A stretch of DNA of 64,000 bases from Sphingomonas sp. Its GTDB lineage: Bacteria > Pseudomonadota > Alphaproteobacteria > Sphingomonadales > Sphingomonadaceae. The position numbers and the translations under genes are program-made. A model generated the notes under the pieces. It saw only the letters and a list, made by a program, of their open reading frames with translations. It did not search any database and was not told the DNA's origin. Shown piece after piece: positions 26,826-34,931 of this stretch; position 1 is the first letter of the stretch; every line of letters starts with the position of its first letter. The stretch is taken from the NCBI RefSeq assembly GCF_019635515.1, contig NZ_JAHBZI010000001.1, positions 806,001 to 870,000 of the forward strand, in the 5' to 3' direction.

Positions 26826-27545
26826 CTAGGCGGTAATCTCCCCATTGCGGATCGCGACCCGGACCGCCTGCGCGGTTGTCGAAACGCCCAGGCGTTTGCG
26901 GATGCGCCGCAGATGATTTTCGACCGTGCGCTCGGACAGGCCAAGCGTGGCGGCGATGTCGATCTGCCGCCGCCCGGCGGCGGTCCAGGCGAGAACTTCC
27001 CGCTCGCGCTCCGACAAGGTGCCGAAGCCGTCAGTGGCGGGCGATTCCAGTATTGTGCGCGCCGCGCGAAAGGCCGCCTCCGCGATCAGCCCGAGCGCCA
27101 ATCGGGCTTGCGGCGATGCGTCGATCCGCTCGCCGCCGAGACTCATCGCGCCTTCCAGTCCCATCGGGCCGAAGACGGGGATCTGGAGACCGTGAATCCC
27201 GCGCCCGCGCGGGGCGCGAACGATCCGGTACAGGTCGCCGCCGTTTCCCGCCGTCTTGGTCCAGAAGAACGGCTCGTTTGCTTCGAGGATATGCCGCGTC
27301 ACCGGACAGCGCCGAATATAGGTCTCGGCGTCGACGCTTTGGCCGTCGCCGAACCAGTCGCCCTCGACCCAGTAGATGCTCTGGAGCACCTCGTCCCGAG
27401 CGGCCGATGCCGAGAAGAGCACGAACCGATCGTAGCCGAGCGGCCCGGCGAAGGCGCGGACGGCGCTTTCGATCGCGGCCATATCCTCGGCCCCCTCGAT
27501 GACGAGGACGCTCCGGAAAGCCGAATCCGCCGCGACCGCGCTCAT
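26826..27545 (-). CDS. Orphan LuxR-type regulator with autoinducer-binding domain
   Basis: A 239-aa protein from the ATG at 27545. The N-terminal ~165 residues fit the autoinducer-binding domain, with YWVEGDWFG, EPFFWTK and the glycine-rich GIHGLQIPVFGPMG. The C-terminal HTH is LSEREREVLAWTAAGR, then RTVENHLRRIRKRLGV. In the stretch RRCPVTRH the Asp that usually precedes Pro (Asp70 in LuxR numbering) appears to be Cys, which could change ligand preference. No luxI lies in the window, so it is a LuxR solo. It sits within the island between HchA and SDR genes. Confidence 0.85.
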   Translation of the reverse strand: MSAVAADSAFRSVLVIEGAEDMAAIESAVRAFAGPLGYDRFVLFSASAARDEVLQSIYWVEGDWFGDGQSVDAETYIRRCPVTRHILEANEPFFWTKTAGNGGDLYRIVRAPRGRGIHGLQIPVFGPMGLEGAMSLGGERIDASPQARLALGLIAEAAFRAARTILESPATDGFGTLSEREREVLAWTAAGRRQIDIAATLGLSERTVENHLRRIRKRLGVSTTAQAVRVAIRNGEITA

Positions 27546-27561
27546 CGACCGGCCCGGCCCA

Positions 27562-28413
27562 TCAAACGACGGCGACATCCGCGAGCAACGCCTCGGCGGC
27601 AAGCTTGCCGAGCGCGTTTCCGGCCAGCGGGCTGTCCCCGGTCAGCAGCTTGCGGTCGCGATGCACGGCGCCGGAAATCCCGTCGTTGATGATCTCGAAG
27701 CCCAGTGCCTTCAGCCTCTCGCCGAACTTCCACGTCAGATGGCCGGGCATATAGCCGATGTCCGGCGTCTGGGCGTCGAGCGCATCCGGAAAAGCGCAAA
27801 TCCTGTATCCGCGATAGATGTCGCTGTCCCCGACCGCGAGGAAGGCGGCGGGTCCGTGGCAGAGCGAAATCACGAAACGGTCATTGGCAGCGGCCCATTC
27901 CAGCGCGGCTTTCACATCCTCGCTTTCGGGCAGGCCGATCAAAGCGCCGTGGCCACCGGGGATGAAGATCGCGGCATAGTCGTCAAGGCCGCCTGAGACC
28001 AGGTCCGCCAGCTTGAGCGGTTCTTTGAAATGGGGATGATATTTGTCGAAGAAACCCTGCACTTCCTGATCCTCGGACGGCATCGCCCAGAACTCGAACT
28101 TGACCGGATTGCCCGACACGGTCGCCACGTCGAAGGCGAACCCCGCCCTGTCGAGGTGATACATCGGCAGGAGCGTCTCGACCGGATGATTGCCGGTCGA
28201 GAAGAAGGAACCGTTGTCGGTGAGCAGATAGCGTTCGTCGGCGCCGATCATCAGCACCTTCTTCGCGCCTTGATAGGGAGCCGGATAGTCCGCGCCGCTC
28301 AGGTCGGACTTCGGCGAGGTGAACTGGCTCAGCGAATAGCTTGAGGGAAAATACGCACCCTTCTCCGCCGGATCGGGCTGCGGTTCTTTGTCGTCTTCCA
28401 CCATTCCGGCCAT
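27562..28413 (-). CDS. hchA: DJ-1/PfpI family protein, HchA (Hsp31) type
   Basis: A 283-aa protein from the ATG at 28413 with GGAGG 7 nt upstream. It has the Hsp31 layout: an N-terminal extension ([17 protein letters not shown]), the DJ-1 core with nucleophile Cys in [14 protein letters not shown] (near residue 191) and upstream Glu/His partners in [10 protein letters not shown] and [11 protein letters not shown]. Such proteins act as glyoxalase III/deglycases or chaperones against methylglyoxal and heat. Its place in the island with a hydrolase and SDR suggests a detoxification role. Confidence 0.88.
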   Translation of the reverse strand: MAGMVEDDKEPQPDPAEKGAYFPSSYSLSQFTSPKSDLSGADYPAPYQGAKKVLMIGADERYLLTDNGSFFSTGNHPVETLLPMYHLDRAGFAFDVATVSGNPVKFEFWAMPSEDQEVQGFFDKYHPHFKEPLKLADLVSGGLDDYAAIFIPGGHGALIGLPESEDVKAALEWAAANDRFVISLCHGPAAFLAVGDSDIYRGYRICAFPDALDAQTPDIGYMPGHLTWKFGERLKALGFEIINDGISGAVHRDRKLLTGDSPLAGNALGKLAAEALLADVAVV

Positions 28414-28706
28414 CGGGGATCCTCCATTCCGTAAAGTCGTTTCAGGATACGGTTCCCGGTCGACCCGACAATGGGGGTTTTCCCTCAATAGCGACAGACT
28501 TGTCGAACCGATCGTGAAGGCTGCGGAAGCTGCGGCGTAACGGCGCGCGCAGTCGGCGTAGCGGCTGATCCGGCCCGAGGCGATGTGTCCGGCAAGGGTG
28601 CTGCGGAATCGTCGACAGCAGATGCTTGCCGAGGAGCGGATAGCCATAGGCCTCGCCGCCCGCGGTTTTCAGAGCTCTTGGCGCACCCAACTCCGCAATC
28701 CGATCC
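28414..28706. other. Intergenic region inside the island
   Basis: 293 bp between the alpha/beta hydrolase stop and the HchA start. Short overlapping ORFs occur, but none has a start, RBS and coherent protein pattern. The last ~30 nt hold the HchA RBS. A promoter for the HchA-LuxR-SDR group is expected here. Confidence 0.5.
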
Positions 28707-29579
28707 TCACGGCACCGTCTCGAGAAAGCGGCGAATGGCATCGCGCGCCTCGGGCTCGCTCAGCGTCGGGGCATGACCGATGCCCGGCACCTCGACCAGC
28801 ATGGCCCCGGGCGCCTTGGCCTTCATCTTCGCGGCGATGGCGGAACTCAGTATGTCCGACGCTTGTCCACGGATGATGAGCGTCGGCCGCGTCCGCGCGA
28901 GACGGCGGAAAAGCAGCCATGCCAGCGGCGATGAGGCCTTGAAGTTGCCCGCGGCGAGCGGCACGGCGATCGCCGGATCGTAATCGAGCACGGGGACGCC
29001 ATCGTCCTGTTCCCGGAATGTCCGATGCGCGAATTTGCGCCAGTCCTCATCGGCGAAGTTCGGAAAGGTGCCTTCGTTGATCCGCCGGATATAGGCCGTC
29101 GCTTCGTCCCAGGTGCGGATGGTGACGGGCTTTCCCGCATATGACTTGATCCGCGCTATGCCTTCGGGCGCCACTTCCGGGCCGACATCGTTCAGCACCG
29201 CCGCCGCGATGCGTCGGCGGTGCCGCGCGGCGAGCAACATGGTGATGATGCCGCCCATCGACGTGCCCACGAACACGGCGCGCGCGATTCCCAGCAGGTC
29301 CATCATGCGCGCGATGTCGCGTGCGTACACGGACGGCACATAGCTGCGCGGATCGGGACCCCGATCCGACCTGCCCCGGCCGCGGACGTCGGGAACAAGC
29401 ACGCGCCGGCCGCCCGCCGCCAGGAACGGCGCCAGCTCCTCGAAGTCGCTGCTGTTGCGGGTCAGCCCGTGAAGGCAGATGACGGGCAAGCGCGCGGGCC
29501 CGCCCGTGCCGCCGTAGTCCCTGGTGAAAAGGTTCAGACCGTCCTGGGACGACCAGAACCTTTCCACGAAACCACTCAT
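28707..29579 (-). CDS. Alpha/beta hydrolase
   Basis: A 290-aa fold-family hydrolase. The nucleophile elbow GTSMGGIITML (Ser near residue 110), oxyanion segment ICLHGLTRNSSDF and late His in VPGIGHAPTLSEPEAR give the expected Ser-Asp-His set. It begins 16 nt after the TonB receptor stop, so the two form a unit. A receptor plus a cytoplasmic ester- or lactone-cleaving hydrolase suggests uptake followed by hydrolysis of one compound class. The substrate is unknown. Confidence 0.88.
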   Translation of the reverse strand: MSGFVERFWSSQDGLNLFTRDYGGTGGPARLPVICLHGLTRNSSDFEELAPFLAAGGRRVLVPDVRGRGRSDRGPDPRSYVPSVYARDIARMMDLLGIARAVFVGTSMGGIITMLLAARHRRRIAAAVLNDVGPEVAPEGIARIKSYAGKPVTIRTWDEATAYIRRINEGTFPNFADEDWRKFAHRTFREQDDGVPVLDYDPAIAVPLAAGNFKASSPLAWLLFRRLARTRPTLIIRGQASDILSSAIAAKMKAKAPGAMLVEVPGIGHAPTLSEPEARDAIRRFLETVP

Positions 29580-29595
29580 CGATTCCGCCGCCCGA

Positions 29596-32019
29596 CTAGA
29601 AGCGCATGCCGGCGGATACGAAGATCTGGCGGGGGTTCCCGTAGAATGCCGTCAGGATGCCTTCCCGTCCCACGGCCGACGACAAGCCAGGTTGCCCGTT
29701 GGGCAGGATGAACTCGCCCGTGAACGGGTTCTGGTTGAAGAAGTTGTACCCCCCGAGGATATAGCGCTCGTCAGTGAGATTCTTGGCATGCACGCCGAGA
29801 GACCAGCGGCCGCCCGGCGCCCGCCACACCAAATTCGCATCCCAAAGTGAGAATGCGCCCTGGTCGAGGCCTGGAATCGGACTTTCGAACTGCTGGCTCT
29901 TGCCACGATAGGAGAGTGTGGTGTTGAAGTTGAGGCGGCCGCTCCCGACCGGCACATCGTAATCGAGTGTCGCGCTCGCGGTCCATTTGGGCGTGTTCTG
30001 GATCGAGCGGTAATCGGACACATCCCTTTGTGCCGCCGGCACGATCGGCGTTCTGTCCGGCCCAAAAGCCACGACGCTGAAGAATTCCTTGAATCTGGCG
30101 TCGAGATAGCCAAGCGACCCTGACAGCGTGAGGCGATCGCCTCCCGCCGCCATGCCCTCGGCGACGCGGAACGCGCTTTCGAGTTCAAGTCCCTTGAAGG
30201 CGGCCTTGCCGGCATTTGAGGTGAGACCGCAGAAGCTCGCGACGCCGCTGACCGTGCACGGGATCGATGCGGGAATCTGGACATCCTTATAGTCGGCATA
30301 GAATCCGGCGATCGACCAGGTGAGGCGCCGATCGAGCGCATTGCCCTTCCAGCCGATTTCGTAGCTGTCGACCGTCTCCGGCTCGAACGCCATATAGTCG
30401 AAGATGCCCGCGGGCGTCTGGACCGGGGCCTGCGATGTCTGGCCGCGGGGATCGAACCCCCCGCCCTTGAAGCCGCGCGAGTAGCTGACGTACAGGTTGT
30501 GATTGGCGTTCGGCTTGAAGGAAAGCGAGGCGCGCGGCGTGAACGCCGTGTCCCGGCGCTTGGCCTGAAAATTGGAAGTGATCGCGACTGCGGTCCCGAC
30601 GCCGAACGGGGCGGCGCCGCCGAAATCGGGCGAGCCGCCCAGGATGTAGGTCCGGCGGACGATGTCTCCCCGGCGCCGATCGTCGGTATAACGGCCCCCG
30701 AGTGACAGGCTGAACCGGTCGCTGAAGTCATAGCTGAAATCAGCGAACAGAGCCCAGGTCTCGCTGGCGATCTTGCTGTCCGTTCCCAGCGTCAGGCCGG
30801 GAAGCGCCAGCAGGTTTCCGGTGGTATATGCCCGAACGTCGAAGGCGGTTCGCGCGTCGGCGTTCAGATAATAGGCGCCGATAAGGCCGTTCAGCGGTCC
30901 GTGTTCGACCACCAGCTGGAGTTCCTGGCTGAACTGGCTGTTCTCATAGAGGCCCGGCACGTCCGCATCGACGGTGGGGAGCGCATCGAAGTCGATCGGC
31001 CCGAAAGAGCTGTCTTTCCGGTACGCCGTGATGGAGCGAAGCGTAAGGTCTGATCCAAGCCCGATCTCCAGGCGGCCGACGATGCCGCCGCCCTTGACCT
31101 TCTGCTTCGGCGTATCAAGTCCGCCCCTCGTGTCGAACACGTTGTTCAGAACCGGGGCCAGCGTAAGCAGGCTGGGAAGGAGCCGGTGTCCGCCGCGCGG
31201 TTTGCTGTCGTCCCACGTATAGTCACCCGACACGCGGAAGAGAAAAGATTCGGAAGGCTGGAATTCCAGCGTTCCCCTGGCCGCGATCATGTCCTTGTTG
31301 TAATTCGCCTCACCGGTCGTGAGGTTCTTACCGAAACCGCCGCGGCTCAACCGGGCGAAGGCCGCACCGACCCTGAGGCCGTCGGCAATTGGAGCCGAAG
31401 CGGTCGCCACCAGATCAATTTGCTCGTAGGAACCGACATTGAAACGGATGCTGGCTTCCGGATCGTCCGACAGCCGCCGGGTGACGTACTTGATCGCACC
31501 GCCGATCGTGTTGCGTCCGTAGAGGGTCCCCTGCGGTCCGCGCAGCACTTCGATCCGCTCCACATCGTAGATGTCGAGCAGCGCTAGCTGGGGGCGGTTG
31601 AGATAGACGTCGTCGATATAGATGCCGACGCCCTGCTCAAAGCCCGCGACCGGATCCTGCTGGCCCACGCCGCGAATGAAGGCGGTCAGGGTGCTGTTGG
31701 TGCCGCGCGAGGTCTCCAGGGTCACGTTCGGCGTCGTTTCGCCGAGATCGGTGATATCGAGAGCGCCCTGGCGCTCAAGCTGCTCGCCCGAAAAGGCCGT
31801 GATCGCGATCGGAACGTTCTGCAATATCTCGTCCCGGCGCCGCGCCGTGACGACGATTTCCGGATCGCCCGCCGTAGCGGACTGATCGGCCGTGCGGTCG
31901 CCTGGAGGTGCGGGCTGTCCCGTCCCTGCGTCCTGGGCCGAGGCCGAGGCAGCGGACAGCAACGCCGCGGCGGCGATGCCGCCGTACAGCCAATGCCTGG
32001 AATGAAGCAGCTTCGTCAT
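29596..32019 (-). CDS. TonB-dependent outer-membrane receptor
   Basis: An 807-aa receptor with an N-terminal signal peptide, then the TonB box region EIVVTARRRDEILQNVPIAI, the plug (IYIDDVYLNRPQLALLDIYD, then VLRGPQGTLYGRNTIGGAI) and a 22-strand barrel that ends in FVSAGMRF, the C-terminal Phe signature. It imports a ligand across the outer membrane with energy from TonB. No siderophore genes are nearby, so carbohydrate, aromatic or other ligands are equally possible. A TetR gene is divergent, with palindromes in the gap. Confidence 0.95.
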   Translation of the reverse strand: MTKLLHSRHWLYGGIAAAALLSAASASAQDAGTGQPAPPGDRTADQSATAGDPEIVVTARRRDEILQNVPIAITAFSGEQLERQGALDITDLGETTPNVTLETSRGTNSTLTAFIRGVGQQDPVAGFEQGVGIYIDDVYLNRPQLALLDIYDVERIEVLRGPQGTLYGRNTIGGAIKYVTRRLSDDPEASIRFNVGSYEQIDLVATASAPIADGLRVGAAFARLSRGGFGKNLTTGEANYNKDMIAARGTLEFQPSESFLFRVSGDYTWDDSKPRGGHRLLPSLLTLAPVLNNVFDTRGGLDTPKQKVKGGGIVGRLEIGLGSDLTLRSITAYRKDSSFGPIDFDALPTVDADVPGLYENSQFSQELQLVVEHGPLNGLIGAYYLNADARTAFDVRAYTTGNLLALPGLTLGTDSKIASETWALFADFSYDFSDRFSLSLGGRYTDDRRRGDIVRRTYILGGSPDFGGAAPFGVGTAVAITSNFQAKRRDTAFTPRASLSFKPNANHNLYVSYSRGFKGGGFDPRGQTSQAPVQTPAGIFDYMAFEPETVDSYEIGWKGNALDRRLTWSIAGFYADYKDVQIPASIPCTVSGVASFCGLTSNAGKAAFKGLELESAFRVAEGMAAGGDRLTLSGSLGYLDARFKEFFSVVAFGPDRTPIVPAAQRDVSDYRSIQNTPKWTASATLDYDVPVGSGRLNFNTTLSYRGKSQQFESPIPGLDQGAFSLWDANLVWRAPGGRWSLGVHAKNLTDERYILGGYNFFNQNPFTGEFILPNGQPGLSSAVGREGILTAFYGNPRQIFVSAGMRF

Positions 32020-32051
32020 GATCCCCTCCCATGTGTGCCCGGTGCCTTATT

Positions 32052-32123
32052 GGTACCTTGGCGTATGTAATATTGATCACCCGATTCTAATAGACTGTCA
32101 AGCATGTTCATACGGTACCGTAT
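32052..32123. promoter_or_regulatory. Divergent promoter with GGTACC palindromes
   Basis: The perfect 14-bp palindrome ATACGGTACCGTAT is at 32110-32123, and a second GGTACC core lies at 32052-32057, with centres 62 bp apart (about six helical turns). Both sit between the TonB receptor and TetR starts. They are good candidates for binding by the adjacent TetR regulator. Confidence 0.55.
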
Positions 32124-32164
32124 TCATATTTGACCGGCGCTTCCTTTGCATCCATGTACGGCGG

Positions 32165-32767
32165 ATGGCATCGAAAGCACGCAAGCCGCGAGTCAGCCGG
32201 ATCGAGGAGGATGACTGGATCGAGTCAGCCTTCGACATGCTCGCGAATGGCGGTGTCGCGGCGGTGAGGGTCGAACCGCTGGCCGACAGGCTGGGGGTCA
32301 CCAAGGGTGCGTTCTATGCCCGTTATCCCACGCGCGACGCGCTGCTTGCGGCGATGCTCGAATACTGGCGGCGCGTGTCCACCGTGGATGTGCTCACCGC
32401 GTTCGCCGAGATCAATGAGCCACCGGTCGAGCGGCTGCGGCGCATCCTCGACCTGCCGTTCCGGCGCGCGGACGTCCGCAATCGCGCGCGCATGGAGATG
32501 GCCATCAGGATCTGGGCGCACCATGATGAGCGCGCGGCAAAGACGATGGCGGAAATCGATGCGTACCGAATCCGCTATTTCGAGTCGGTGCTGCGCGCGA
32601 ACGGCTTTGCGGCTCCGGAAGCGGAAGCCCGCGCTTTCCTGATCTATGCCTATGTAGTAGCCGACGGCTCCCTGCCGGGTGCGCGATCGCCCGCGCTACG
32701 CTCGCGCGTTCGCCAGTTCCTCTCAACGGAGCTGGACAACGAGAACGAGGCTCAGCAGACGGATTAG
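32165..32767 (+). CDS. TetR family transcriptional regulator
   Basis: A 200-aa protein from the ATG at 32165. The N-terminal HTH reads WIESAFDMLANGGVAAVRVE, then LGVTKGAFYARYPTRDALL, the standard TetR signature. The C-terminal ligand-binding half is helical (RARMEMAIRIWAHHDERAAK). It is divergent from the TonB receptor gene and probably represses that gene cluster. The ligand is unknown and may be the imported compound. Confidence 0.92.
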   Translation: MASKARKPRVSRIEEDDWIESAFDMLANGGVAAVRVEPLADRLGVTKGAFYARYPTRDALLAAMLEYWRRVSTVDVLTAFAEINEPPVERLRRILDLPFRRADVRNRARMEMAIRIWAHHDERAAKTMAEIDAYRIRYFESVLRANGFAAPEAEARAFLIYAYVVADGSLPGARSPALRSRVRQFLSTELDNENEAQQTD

Positions 32768-32919
32768 CGGTCGAGGCCAATCTCGTCAGCATGGGCGGCG
32801 AGGAATTCGATCGCATCTTTATGCTGGAGGCATTCTGGAGGCGTCCTCCAACCTCTGCATGCACAAGGCGCGTTGAAACCTAAACAGAATTAATTCAGCA
32901 GGTTAGGTAGAGCAGGGCG

Positions 32920-33474
32920 TCACGGCGAATTGGCAGGAAGCTTGATCATCGTCTGCTGCGCCATGGTCCCGTTCGCGATGATGATCTCCCGTCCGTCATC
33001 GGTGCGAAGGATGGTGAACCCGAGCGTGATGTCTTCGACGACGCCGACATCGTATTGATCCTTGTTCGGGGCGATGACCTGCAACCGGTCGCCGCGGCGG
33101 AACGGCTTGTAGAGAACGAGGCTGATACCCGCGATCAGATTGCCGAGCGTCGTCTGCGCGGCGAATCCGACAATCACCGACATCAGGCCCACCCCCGCGA
33201 GCAAGGCGGTGCTGAGGCGCGTCAGCGCCGGGACGAGATGGGTGTAGAACGCCGCGAGCAACAGCCAGATCGTCAGGATCGCAAGGTGGCTGAGGAAGGA
33301 AATCGTAATCTGGTCGATCCGTTCGGATCGATCGTGCGCAATCGCAGTCCTGAACAGGCGACGCGTCAGCCAGGAAAGGAGGAGACCCGTCGCAAACAGC
33401 AGGGCGGCAACGATGCTCGCACCCAGCCAGGTCCTGGTATCGAGATAGTGCAATGGCGCGGCAATCTGTTCCAT
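32920..33474 (-). CDS. Short MscS-like membrane protein
   Basis: A 184-aa protein from the ATG at 33474. It has two helices, then a pore-type helix with GVGLMSVIVGFAAQTTLGNL and the KPFRRGDRLQV junction, then a beta-domain (VGVVEDITLGFTILRTDDGR). It ends where the C-terminal alpha/beta domain of MscS would begin, so this is either a compact member or a truncated gene. It may form an osmosensitive channel. No neighbouring gene is coupled to it. Confidence 0.75.
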   Translation of the reverse strand: MEQIAAPLHYLDTRTWLGASIVAALLFATGLLLSWLTRRLFRTAIAHDRSERIDQITISFLSHLAILTIWLLLAAFYTHLVPALTRLSTALLAGVGLMSVIVGFAAQTTLGNLIAGISLVLYKPFRRGDRLQVIAPNKDQYDVGVVEDITLGFTILRTDDGREIIIANGTMAQQTMIKLPANSP

Positions 33475-33730
33475 CAGCGCTGGCCTATGGCTTGACGTTG
33501 TTGACGCGAAGCCAGGCATCGCGGTTCGCATATACGCCAGCGGACCTCGGCGTCGGGGCATTCGCACTGCCCGGAATGAAACGGAGAATCCATCTGCATT
33601 CGAAAATACCTACCATTTCGGGGAAATCGGCGCGACCATCGCATTCGAGGCTTCCGGCGCATCGGTTGATTGGGCTGTTCGTCGCAACTGCGGGGCGATA
33701 CGATCGCGTCAAAATCGTGAGGGGTTTGTG

Positions 33731-33841
33731 ATGTCGCAGGGCGATTCAGGCTACAAGCTGTACAACCACCGGGTGGAGGCGATCGCCCGCAACGGCATGC
33801 CCGCGGCCAGGTCGATCGCCGTCCGAGCGATCGCGGCATGA
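33731..33841 (+). CDS. Small ORF translationally coupled to the DyP peroxidase
   Basis: A 36-aa ORF from the ATG at 33731, with AGGGG 6 nt upstream. It reads MSQGDSGYKLYNHRVEAIAR, then NGMPAARSIAVRAIAA. The TGA lies inside the ATG of the DyP gene (ATGA at 33838). The DyP start itself has no clear RBS, so this ORF probably drives its translation. I do not recognise the sequence. Confidence 0.45.
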   Translation: MSQGDSGYKLYNHRVEAIARNGMPAARSIAVRAIAA

Positions 33842-34827
33842 GCATGGACGAAGCCGCGGGCGCGACGGTCGGCCAGACCTGGGAAAGGGTACCGATCGAC
33901 GCGCAGAGCGTCGAGGCGCCGCTGTCGCAGGCGGCGGTGTTCCTGGTCGTGACGGTCGGCGCTGACGACCAGGCGCTGGCGACGGTCCGTGAAACCCTGG
34001 CCGGCATCGACGACCTCATAAAGACGGTCGGCTTTCGCGATCTGGCCGGCCGGCTGTCCTGCGTGGTCGGGATAGGTCACGACCTGTGGCGACGGCTGGA
34101 CACAGGAGCTTTGCCGGCCGAGCTGCATCCGTTCAGGCCCATACAGGGTGCAAAGCACGTGGCGCCCGCCACGCCGGGCGACATCCTGTTCCACATCCGG
34201 GCCGAACGGGTCGATCTGTGCTTCGAGTTCGAACGGCTGCTGCTGGCGGCGCTGGGCGACACGATCCGCGTGGTCGATGCCGTGTCGGGCTTCCGCTATT
34301 TCGACGCGCGCGATCTGCTCGGCTTTGTCGATGGCACCGCCAATCCGGCCGGCAGCGACATTCCGGACGCCGCGCTGGTGGGGCGGGAAGATCCGGACTT
34401 CGCCGGCGGCAGCTATGTCGTCGTCCAGAAATATCTCCACGACCTGACCGCGTGGAACGCGACCGATCCCGGTCAGCAGCAGGCGATCATCGGCCGGACC
34501 AAGATCGACAATGTCGAGCTGGCCGACGCTGGCGCGCAGGAACAGAAATCGCACAAGACGCTGGCGACGATCGTCGACGAGCAGGGCGTCGAGCACGACA
34601 TCCTGCGCGATAACATGCCGTTCGGCAGCCCGGCGCGCGGCGAGTTCGGCACCTATTTCATCGGCTACTCACGGCGCCTGTGGGTGATCGAGAAGATGCT
34701 GGAGCGGATGTTCATCGGGGATCCGCCGGGCAGCCACGACCGGTTGCTCGACTTTTCGACCGCCAAGACGGGAACGACCTTCTTCGCGCCCTCGCGGCGC
34801 GTCCTCACTGGCCTGTGCGGTGACTAG
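33838..34827 (+). CDS. DyP-type (dye-decolourising) heme peroxidase
   Basis: A 329-aa peroxidase. The distal GxxDG motif is GFVDGTANP (near residue 160), with the proximal heme His probably in GVEHDILRDNMPFG and the late GTYFIGYSRRLWVIEKML. Such enzymes oxidise phenolic dyes and other aromatics with peroxide and are often encapsulated, but no encapsulin gene is near. The length is typical of the bacterial B/D types. It sits at the island edge, and the 3' tRNA fragment lies 61 nt beyond its stop. Confidence 0.92.
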   Translation: MSMDEAAGATVGQTWERVPIDAQSVEAPLSQAAVFLVVTVGADDQALATVRETLAGIDDLIKTVGFRDLAGRLSCVVGIGHDLWRRLDTGALPAELHPFRPIQGAKHVAPATPGDILFHIRAERVDLCFEFERLLLAALGDTIRVVDAVSGFRYFDARDLLGFVDGTANPAGSDIPDAALVGREDPDFAGGSYVVVQKYLHDLTAWNATDPGQQQAIIGRTKIDNVELADAGAQEQKSHKTLATIVDEQGVEHDILRDNMPFGSPARGEFGTYFIGYSRRLWVIEKMLERMFIGDPPGSHDRLLDFSTAKTGTTFFAPSRRVLTGLCGD

Positions 34828-34887
34828 CAAGTTTTAAATGTGACAGATTGTGCTACACGCCCGCCCGCGGGCAGGGATGATAGCGAC

Positions 34888-34908
34888 CGATTCCCTTCAC
34901 CCGCTCCA
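34888..34908 (+). repeat. attR-like tRNA-Gly 3' fragment with CCA
   Basis: CGATTCCCTTCACCCGCTC followed by CA gives the full tRNA-Gly 3' end with its genomic CCA, without the rest of the tRNA. It repeats 25817-25835 exactly over 19 bp. It is interpreted as the original tRNA 3' end displaced by island insertion. It lies 24 nt upstream of the M20 peptidase start. Confidence 0.9.
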
Positions 34909-34931
34909 ATTTCCTGAACGGAGCCTCCTTC

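Larger units (their letters stand above)
25836..34906. mobile_element. Genomic island integrated at tRNA-Gly, no integrase remaining
   Basis: About 9.1 kb lie between the 19-bp repeats, counting one of the two repeat copies. Contents in order are an SDR, an orphan LuxR, an HchA/DJ-1 protein, an alpha/beta hydrolase, a TonB receptor, a TetR, a short MscS-like protein and a small ORF with a DyP peroxidase. I find no integrase, transposase or recombinase ORF. Either the integrase was lost after insertion or it acts in trans. Non-coding patches at both edges look AT-richer than the surroundings. Confidence 0.75.

Noticed and set aside
32768-32919. A possible 3'-end fragment of a mobile gene on the - strand (open for about 40 codons to a stop near 32764)
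   Set aside because: It reads in frame with a peptide containing CRGWRTPPECLQHKDAIEF, but it has no start, no RBS and I cannot assign it to a recombinase or transposase; too short to report as a gene.
33475-33730. A regulatory RNA or gene in the gap before DyP
   Set aside because: Only short ORFs without starts or patterns; no convincing structure.
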